From positions 1 through 33,945 of the forward strand of contig JAMBEQ010000260.1 of the NCBI GenBank assembly GCA_024506175.1: a stretch of 33,945 nucleotides of DNA, read 5' to 3'. The translations under genes were made by a program, and so were the position numbers. How positions within the stretch are numbered: position 1 is the first letter of the stretch; every line of letters starts with the position of its first letter. The notes beneath the pieces were generated by a model. The model did not search any database and was not told the origin of the DNA. It saw only the letters and a program-made list of their open reading frames with translations. The stretch comes from Methylocystis sp. (lineage in GTDB: Bacteria > Pseudomonadota > Alphaproteobacteria > Rhizobiales > Beijerinckiaceae). Shown piece by piece: positions 22,615 through 33,945 of this stretch.

Positions 22615-23105
22615 TGATCGACGACCTCCTCGATATTGCGGAAGAGCTCGCGAGAAGAGACAAAGGAAAGCCACGACAAGCCAGCCTGCGGCGAGCTATG
22701 TCGTCGGCGTATTACGCGGTGTTCAATACGCTCGCATGGATGTGCGCTGATACGCTTGTCGGAACCCGGATCGACTGGGAGGCGTCCCGCGTCTTACATC
22801 GATCTCTCGACCATGAAGCTGTGCGCCGGGTCTTTCAACAGGCCCGCGATGAGAAGTTTGGATTAGTCGTCAAGCAACTCAGCCCCGTGGTTCTCGAACT
22901 TCAAGAGGCGCGCGAGAGCGCCGACTACGACCCTGAGTGGTCGGGCCACTCCAGAGATGAAGTGCGCATATTGGTTGCGAGCGCCAGAGACGCCGTGGAA
23001 AAAATTCGTACCCTCGACGAAAAAACCAAACGGCTGCTTGCGGTCAACCTGATCAGCAAGCCTCGGCGGGCGAGCAGAACGCAAACTCGGATTTCGGCAC
23101 AATGA
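22614..23105 (+). CDS. HEPN / UPF0332-like protein, second gene of the cassette
   Basis: The 163-residue protein is all-helical in appearance. LRRAMSSAYYAVFNTLAWM (26-44) matches the R-x-x-S-x-A-Y-Y-A-x-F helix typical of UPF0332/HEPN proteins, and the later ESADYDP (101-107) fits the same group. The catalytic RxxxxxxH-type motif of ribonuclease HEPN toxins is not in canonical spacing: candidates are Arg59 with His67, or Arg63 with His67. ATG 22614 is preferred to the TTG at 22611. The stop overlaps the pheT ATG (ATGA), so pheT translation is coupled to this gene. The C-terminal 15 residues are basic and probably disordered. It may be a toxin-like RNase or a non-catalytic RNA binder; identity as HEPN is fairly likely, function is not. 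Confidence 0.75.
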   Translation: MIDDLLDIAEELARRDKGKPRQASLRRAMSSAYYAVFNTLAWMCADTLVGTRIDWEASRVLHRSLDHEAVRRVFQQARDEKFGLVVKQLSPVVLELQEARESADYDPEWSGHSRDEVRILVASARDAVEKIRTLDEKTKRLLAVNLISKPRRASRTQTRISAQ

Positions 23106-25513
23106 AACTCACCCTCTCCTGGCTCAAAGAGCATCTCGACACTTCCGCCACGCTCGACGAGATCGTCGAGACGCTCACGCGCATCGGCCTCGAAGTCGAG
23201 CATGTGCACGACCCCGCCGCGCAGCTGAAAGCCTTCACCATTGCGCAGATCGTCGAGGCGACGCAGCATCCGAACGCCGACCGGCTTCGCGTCTGCAAGG
23301 TCGATACGGGCGCCGGCGCGCCGGTGCAGGTCGTCTGTGGCGCGCCCAATGCGCGGGCCGGACTGAAAACCGTCTTCTCTGCGCCGGGTACATACATCCC
23401 CGGCAAAAAGATCACGCTAGGCAAGGGCGTTATTCGCGGAGTCGAATCACTCGGGATGATGTGCTCCTACGAAGAGCTCGACCTTGCGGCCGAAAGCGAC
23501 GGCATCATCGAGCTGCCCGAGGACGCGCCCGTCGGCTCCGTCTATGCGCAATGGGCAGGCCTCGACGATCCGGTGATCGAGATCAATCTCACGCCGAACC
23601 GCCCCGACGCCGCGGGCGTCCATGGCGTGGCGCGCGACCTCGCCGCCGCCGGACTCGGGGTGTTGAAGGAGAAGGACATTCTTCCCATCGAGGGCAGGTT
23701 CCCCTGCCCCCTCGGCGTGACGCTCGATTTCGCGGAAGGCGAGAAGCATCTCGCGCCCTTCTTCGGCCTGCGCCTCGTGAGGGGCGTGAAAAATCGCCCG
23801 AGCCCCTCCTGGCTACAGAAACGCCTGCGTGAGATCGGGCTGCGCCCCATCAATGCGCTCGTCGACATCACCAATTTTCTCACTTTCGACCGCGCGCGCC
23901 CGCTTCACGTTTTCGACGCCAGGAAGGTAAAGGGCGATCTTGTCGTGCGCCGTGCGCGCGCCGGCGAAACGCTGCTTGCGCTCGACGGCAAGACCCATGA
24001 GCTCGACGAGACGATGGTCGTCATCGCGGATGACAACGGCGTCGAATCCATCGCGGGCGTCATGGGCGGCGAGGTCTCCGGCTGCAACGACGACACGACC
24101 GACGTGCTGATCGAAACTGCCTTGTGGGATCCGCAGAACATCGCCCATACGGGCCGCAAGCTGGGCATCGTCACCGACGCGCGCTACCGCTTCGAACGCG
24201 GCGTCGACCCCGACTTTGCGTTGCCCGGCGGCGAGCTGGCGACTCAGCTCGTTTTGGAGCTCTGCGGAGGCGAGCCATCCGAATGGGTGATCGCCGGAGC
24301 CGCGCCGCGCGACAGGCGCGTCGTGGATTTCCCCTGGAGCGAGACGCAACGTCTCGCGGGCGTCGACGTCTCGCAGGCCGAGGCGACCGCCATTCTCGAG
24401 CGCCTGGGCTTTACCGTTGAAAAGACGGGAACGGAGCGCGGCAACATCGCCGCGCCGAGCTGGCGGCCGGACATCGAGGGCAAGGCGGACATTGTCGAGG
24501 AGATCGTAAGGATCTACGGCGTCGACAATGTGCCTTCGGCTCCCCTGCCCCGCCCCGAAGGCGTCGCCGCCCCCGTGCTGACGCCCATGCAGAAGCGCGC
24601 CCGCAACGCCCGCCGCGCGCTGGCGTCCCAGGGTCTCGTCGAAGCCGTCACCTGGTCGTTCGTCGCCAAGGAGCAGGCGGAAGCCTTCGGCGGCGGATCT
24701 CCGGGCCTCGCGCTCGCAAATCCCATCGCCGCCGATCTTTCCGATATGCGGCCGAGCCTCTTGCCAGGTCTCGTCGCCGCCGCCAACCGCAACGCCGCAC
24801 GGGGGCTTGGGGATCAAGACCTGTTCGAGGTCGGCCAAATCTTCATCGATCCGAGCGAGAAGGGCCAGCGCCTTGCCGCCGCCGGAATCCGGCGCGGCCT
24901 CGCTGGCGCGGGACGGCATTGGTCTTTCCCCGCCCAACGCGCCGGCGCCTTCGACGCCAAGGCCGACGTCATGACGCTTCTTGGCGCGCTCTGCGCTGCG
25001 ACCGGCGGGTTGCAAATTATCCCTGGCGGTCCGTCCTGGTTCCACCCAGGCCGCTCAGGAACGCTGCAATTCGGCCCGAAGGCTGTGGTTGGATATTTTG
25101 GCGAATTGCATCCGCGCGCGTTGAAAGCGCTGGACGTCGAGGGACCCATCGCTGCTTTCGAGATCATTCTCGACGCGCTGCCAGCGCCGAAGGCCAAGCC
25201 GACCAAGATCAAGCCGAAGCTCGATCTCTCCGATCTTCAGCCGCTCTCGCGCGACTTCGCCTTCATCGTCGACCGCTCGTCGCCGGCAGGCGATCTCGTC
25301 AAAGCCGTCGCGGGCGCCGACAAGACACTCATTACGGACGTCAGCGTCTTCGACGTCTATGAAGGCGTTGGCGTGCCTGAGGGCAAAAAATCGATCGGCG
25401 TTGCCGTGACGTTGCAGCCGCGCGAGAAGACGCTGACCGACGCCGAGATCGAGGCCGTCGCACAGAAGATCGTCGCGGAAGCGGGCAGGAAAACGGGAGC
25501 GACGCTGCGGTGA
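23102..25513 (+). CDS. pheT: phenylalanine-tRNA ligase beta subunit
   Basis: The 803-residue beta subunit carries the editing and tRNA-binding parts of phenylalanyl-tRNA synthetase. Order: a short N-terminal lead with MKLTLSWLKEHLDT, the EMAP/OB tRNA-binding domain (about 40-150; IVEATQHPNADRLRVCKVD, QVVCGAPNAR), B3/B4 editing domain (LRPINALVDITNFL; HVFDARKVKGDL), B5 domain, a catalytic-like domain that lacks activity, and the C-terminal ferredoxin-like anticodon-binding domain (about 710-803; LQPLSRDFAFIVDRS, KSIGVAVTLQPREKTLTDAEIE). Length is normal. Its ATG overlaps the HEPN-like gene and its TGA overlaps the GTG of the next ORF. Confidence 0.97.
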   Translation: MKLTLSWLKEHLDTSATLDEIVETLTRIGLEVEHVHDPAAQLKAFTIAQIVEATQHPNADRLRVCKVDTGAGAPVQVVCGAPNARAGLKTVFSAPGTYIPGKKITLGKGVIRGVESLGMMCSYEELDLAAESDGIIELPEDAPVGSVYAQWAGLDDPVIEINLTPNRPDAAGVHGVARDLAAAGLGVLKEKDILPIEGRFPCPLGVTLDFAEGEKHLAPFFGLRLVRGVKNRPSPSWLQKRLREIGLRPINALVDITNFLTFDRARPLHVFDARKVKGDLVVRRARAGETLLALDGKTHELDETMVVIADDNGVESIAGVMGGEVSGCNDDTTDVLIETALWDPQNIAHTGRKLGIVTDARYRFERGVDPDFALPGGELATQLVLELCGGEPSEWVIAGAAPRDRRVVDFPWSETQRLAGVDVSQAEATAILERLGFTVEKTGTERGNIAAPSWRPDIEGKADIVEEIVRIYGVDNVPSAPLPRPEGVAAPVLTPMQKRARNARRALASQGLVEAVTWSFVAKEQAEAFGGGSPGLALANPIAADLSDMRPSLLPGLVAAANRNAARGLGDQDLFEVGQIFIDPSEKGQRLAAAGIRRGLAGAGRHWSFPAQRAGAFDAKADVMTLLGALCAATGGLQIIPGGPSWFHPGRSGTLQFGPKAVVGYFGELHPRALKALDVEGPIAAFEIILDALPAPKAKPTKIKPKLDLSDLQPLSRDFAFIVDRSSPAGDLVKAVAGADKTLITDVSVFDVYEGVGVPEGKKSIGVAVTLQPREKTLTDAEIEAVAQKIVAEAGRKTGATLR

Positions 25514-25881
25514 GGGCTGGACAGCGCGAGGCTTCCCGCCGCCACTCCAAAGGGCGCAGTGACGCGCTTCTCTTGGCTATCGTCGCCCTTATTTTGTCGC
25601 CTCCCGCGCTCGCAGGTCCCCGGACGATCGACGACTGTGAGGCGATCAAGGATGCAGGGGCCTATAATCTCTGCCTTGCCTCCGTCGGCCCGGTCCGAGG
25701 CCAGCATGGGGCGACCTATCCGGGTGTGGCGAGCGAAGGCGATAAGGGGCGCAACGGGGCGAACGCCGCGCGAAAAAACGGCGGCGCCCGCCACGCAGCC
25801 GCGTCGCGGGGCTATGGCGAGAGCGTCTTTCAGAGGCGTAGCGGAAGGATACGCATGGAGTTCACGCCAGGGCGGCGATGA
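25510..25881 (+). CDS. small secreted protein of unknown function
   Basis: A 123-residue product starting at a GTG that overlaps the pheT stop (GTGA). A basic N-terminus precedes a hydrophobic signal DALLLAIVALILSPPALAG, so it should be exported. The mature part opens with RTIDDCEAIKDAGAYNLCLASVGPVRG; the C-(x)9-10-YN-x-CLASxGP arrangement recurs in small secreted proteins of Rhizobiales, where its function is unknown. Two cysteines in this motif suggest a disulfide. The remainder is Gly/Arg/Ala-rich and probably disordered. Coupling to pheT indicates it is translated, but it may be present there only by operon read-through. Confidence 0.65.
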   Translation: MRAGQREASRRHSKGRSDALLLAIVALILSPPALAGPRTIDDCEAIKDAGAYNLCLASVGPVRGQHGATYPGVASEGDKGRNGANAARKNGGARHAAASRGYGESVFQRRSGRIRMEFTPGRR

Positions 25882-26478
25882 TGCTGGCAGGCGCCTGAAT
25901 GCTGGCCGCGCGCCGATCCTCCCTTTACGGGCCCCGCGCCAAACGGCTGTTCGTCCGTGGCCAGATCATTCGCGAGCGGGGGCATAAACCCCAAATTTGC
26001 ACTTGGCAAACGAACGCCGCCCCATTAAATAGGCTGTTCCGGGACTGGGTTATCACTCCCCAGCCCCGATTTCAGTTTTGAAGCTTCCGTCCGAACCTCG
26101 AGTTTGTCAATGGCTCGAAGGGGAAGGCGGTGGATAGGCCGGCGGACCCGGGGTTATGCCTCGCGTCCCGTCCGGCCATGTCCTGTCCGAGACTGCCGGC
26201 GCCCGCGCGGGGTTATCCACACCTCCAAGCGGCTCAATCGGCCCGAGGCGATGAGAGAAATCTGTCGTCCGAAGGCGGCCTGCACAGACGGGGAAACCGT
26301 AATTTTTTGGCCGCTGGCGGAAACGCCGACGTCCTTCGAATTTGGTTCGCGCCCCTTCAACCGGAGCGGTTCGCCAATTGGCGCTTCGTTTCGGGGACAG
26401 GATCTACGGCGCCGCCTGCGTCCCGCGGGCGGCATGTCGCAACCGGCGGGGTTTCCCGCCTGTTAGAAGAGAGCAACC
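25882..26478 (+). promoter_or_regulatory. 0.6 kb non-coding region and probable rplJ leader
   Basis: No credible gene lies in these 597 bases. Its last 70 bases hold two hairpins: GCCGCC (26411-26416) with GGCGGC (26428-26433), and GGCGGG (26445-26450) with CCCGCC (26455-26460) around a GTTT loop. They sit just before the rplJ ribosome site AGAAGAGAG. In many bacteria L10(L7/L12)4 binds the rplJ leader to repress its own synthesis; these hairpins are candidates for that target. A perfect DnaA box TTATCCACA occurs at 26213-26221. The promoter for the ribosomal operon should be in this stretch, but no clean -35/-10 pair was identified. Confidence 0.5.
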
Positions 26479-26994
26479 GTGGATAGAGCGGAGAAAAAAG
26501 AAGCCGTAGCGGCGCTGCAGCAGGTCTTTTCGAAGGCCGGCGCAGTTGTCGTTGCGCACTACTCCGGCTTGACGGTCGCCCAGATGCAGAGGCTGCGCAA
26601 GCAGGCTCGCGAAGCGGGCGCCACTGTTCAGGTCGCCAAGAACCGCCTCGCCAAGATCGCTCTGGATGGCTCGAGCGTCGCCGATATCAGCCCCTTGCTC
26701 AAGGGGCCGACCCTGATCGCCTACTCGGACGATCCGGTGGCGGCGCCGAAGGTCGCCGTGGCCTTCGCCAAGGATCACGACAAGTTCGTGATCCTGGGCG
26801 GCGCCATGGGCGCCACGCTGCTGAACACCGACGGCGTCAAGTCGCTTGCGACCATGCCGTCTCTCGACGAACTGCGCGCCAAGCTCGTGGGCCTCATCAA
26901 TGCGCCCGCGACCAAGATCGCCCAGCTCTCGACCGCGCCTGCCGCCAAGCTCGCGCGCGTGTTCGGCGCCTACGCCAAGAAAGACGCGGCCTAA
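26479..26994 (+). CDS. rplJ: 50S ribosomal protein L10
   Basis: L10 is the base of the ribosomal stalk; it carries L7/L12 dimers on its C-terminal helix. The 171-residue product begins with GTG and reads [17 protein letters not shown], with [19 protein letters not shown], the RNA-binding [11 protein letters not shown], and [23 protein letters not shown], all typical of the family. AGAAGAGAG lies 5-13 bases upstream. It is followed after 45 bases by rplL. The preceding rplK-rplA genes, normally immediately upstream, are missing. Confidence 0.97.
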   Translation: MDRAEKKEAVAALQQVFSKAGAVVVAHYSGLTVAQMQRLRKQAREAGATVQVAKNRLAKIALDGSSVADISPLLKGPTLIAYSDDPVAAPKVAVAFAKDHDKFVILGGAMGATLLNTDGVKSLATMPSLDELRAKLVGLINAPATKIAQLSTAPAAKLARVFGAYAKKDAA

Positions 26995-27039
26995 GAGGCA
27001 CGCAGAACCAAACCGAACCAAATTCCAAGGACGCTACAA

Positions 27040-27417
27040 ATGGCTAATCTCGAAAAGATCGTCGAAGACCTCTCGGCTCTCACCGTCCTCGAGGCGGCTG
27101 AGCTCGCCAAGATGCTCGAAGAGAAGTGGGGCGTTTCCGCCGCTGCCGCCGTCGCCGTCGCCGCTGCTCCGGCCGCTGGCGCCGCCGCTCCGGCCGCCGA
27201 GGAGAAGACCGAGTTCAACGTGATCCTGGCTTCGGCTGGCGACAAGAAGATCGAGGTCATTAAGGAGGTCCGCGCGATCACCGGCCTCGGCCTGAAGGAA
27301 GCCAAGGACCTCGTCGAAGGCGCTCCGAAGCCGATCAAGGAAGGCGCTTCGAAAGAAGAGGCCGAGAAGATCAAGGCGACCCTCGAGAAGGTCGGCGCCA
27401 AGATCGAGCTCAAGTAA
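27040..27417 (+). CDS. rplL: 50S ribosomal protein L7/L12
   Basis: The 125-residue stalk protein recruits translation factors to the ribosome. It shows the N-terminal dimerisation domain ([23 protein letters not shown]), the Ala/Pro-rich hinge ([15 protein letters not shown]) and the compact C-terminal domain ([43 protein letters not shown]). Length is normal. It is produced in excess over L10 in all bacteria; the hairpins after it may support that by limiting read-through into rpoB. Confidence 0.98.
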   Translation: MANLEKIVEDLSALTVLEAAELAKMLEEKWGVSAAAAVAVAAAPAAGAAAPAAEEKTEFNVILASAGDKKIEVIKEVRAITGLGLKEAKDLVEGAPKPIKEGASKEEAEKIKATLEKVGAKIELK

Positions 27418-27437
27418 GCTCGAATTTGTTTTCCCCT

Positions 27438-27455
27438 CTCCCGCTTCGGCGGGAG
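27438..27455 (+). terminator. UUCG-loop hairpin after rplL, probable attenuator or processing site
   Basis: CTCCCGC (27438-27444) and GCGGGAG (27449-27455) form a 7-bp stem closed by a C(TTCG)G tetraloop; the stem can extend with C/G-rich flanks. It is 20 bases after the rplL stop and has no T run behind it, so full termination is unlikely. E. coli uses an attenuator and an RNase III site in the same interval. Confidence 0.5.
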
Positions 27456-27484
27456 GGGGTTCTGCACGAAGGCACGAAAGCGAG

Positions 27485-27548
27485 GCGAATAGCGAATGGC
27501 GAATGGCGAATAGACCGATCTATTCGCGACTCGCCATTCGCTATTCGC
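27485..27548. repeat. 18-bp inverted repeat of GAATGGC/GAATAGC units between rplL and rpoB
   Basis: The left arm 27485-27502 and right arm 27531-27548 are perfect reverse complements over 18 bases (GCGAATAGCGAATGGCGA). The left side is built of near-identical 7-base units (GAATAGC, GAATGGC, GAATGGC, GAATAG), and the loop holds a further ATAG/CTAT pairing. It ends 29 bases before the rpoB ATG. A frame open upstream of rpoB runs through it, but that reading is repeat-derived. Confidence 0.85.
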
Positions 27549-27577
27549 TTTCCATCAAAAGAGGCTCGAAAAGCGAC

Positions 27578-31726
<4,149 letters not shown>

Positions 31727-31732
31727 TCAACA

Positions 31733-33945
<2,213 letters not shown>

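Noticed and set aside
23813-25045. 410-codon minus-strand open frame inside pheT
   Set aside because: Entirely opposite pheT codons, low complexity, no ribosome site.
26104-26466. Open frames in the rplJ upstream region
   Set aside because: Arg/Pro/Gly-rich translations without a ribosome site or family signature; better explained as leader and promoter DNA.
27485-27548. CRISPR array
   Set aside because: The repeat units are 7 bases, contiguous and inverted; there are no spacers and no cas genes.
27503-27577. In-frame N-terminal extension of rpoB
   Set aside because: The 25 extra residues are translated from the inverted repeat; the conserved RpoB start is MAQTSARKF at 27578.

Overview
The window is a chromosomal segment of a high-G+C alphaproteobacterium, most likely a Hyphomicrobiales (Rhizobiales) methanotroph of the Methylocystis/Methylosinus type. 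The protein sequences are alphaproteobacterial throughout (RpoH, RpoB/RpoC, PheS/PheT, GlmM). A cytosolic 18-cysteine copper storage protein (Csp3 type) and a SCO-type copper chaperone fit an organism with high copper demand. The genus call is inference; no methane-oxidation gene is present here.

Layout, 1-9.7 kb: the 3' end of glmM, an outer-membrane beta-barrel protein, xseA, a small two-helix membrane protein on the minus strand, the lipoprotein gene pal, tRNA-Trp(CCA), a 43-residue lipoprotein, an orphan coiled-coil protein, a small membrane protein, an S10-type serine carboxypeptidase, a PsiF-repeat protein and proB.

9.7-20.9 kb: csp3 (minus), an overlapping three-gene NitT/TauT-type ABC importer (binding protein, permease, ATPase), a frameshifted short-chain dehydrogenase (minus), an M48 peptidase, rpoH and a HerA/YjgR-like ATPase (both minus), a SCO1/SenC protein, a YgjP-type metallopeptidase coupled to a small exported protein, and a phosphate acetyl/butyryltransferase.

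21.2-33.9 kb: pheS and pheT, separated by a two-gene cassette that includes a HEPN/UPF0332-like protein; a small secreted protein coupled to pheT; a 0.6 kb non-coding leader; then rplJ-rplL-rpoB-rpoC, with rpoC running off the end. secE, nusG, rplK and rplA, which usually stand between tRNA-Trp and rplJ in this class, are absent, so the classical cluster is split.

The most distinctive non-coding content is repeats. One family of about 115 bp with two hairpins occurs five times, in full and internally deleted forms, and supplies the stop codons of two genes. A second REP-like family lies beside the broken dehydrogenase and inside the rpoB-rpoC gap. A separate large inverted repeat lies between rplL and rpoB. 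Two perfect TTAA-N7-TTAAC (CtrA-type) sites lie upstream of the two main envelope genes, and the csp3 Shine-Dalgarno is part of an inverted repeat. I found no CRISPR array, insertion sequence, prophage or rRNA. The strongest candidates for undescribed biology are the cassette inside pheST, the stop-donating repeat family and the csp3 leader hairpin.
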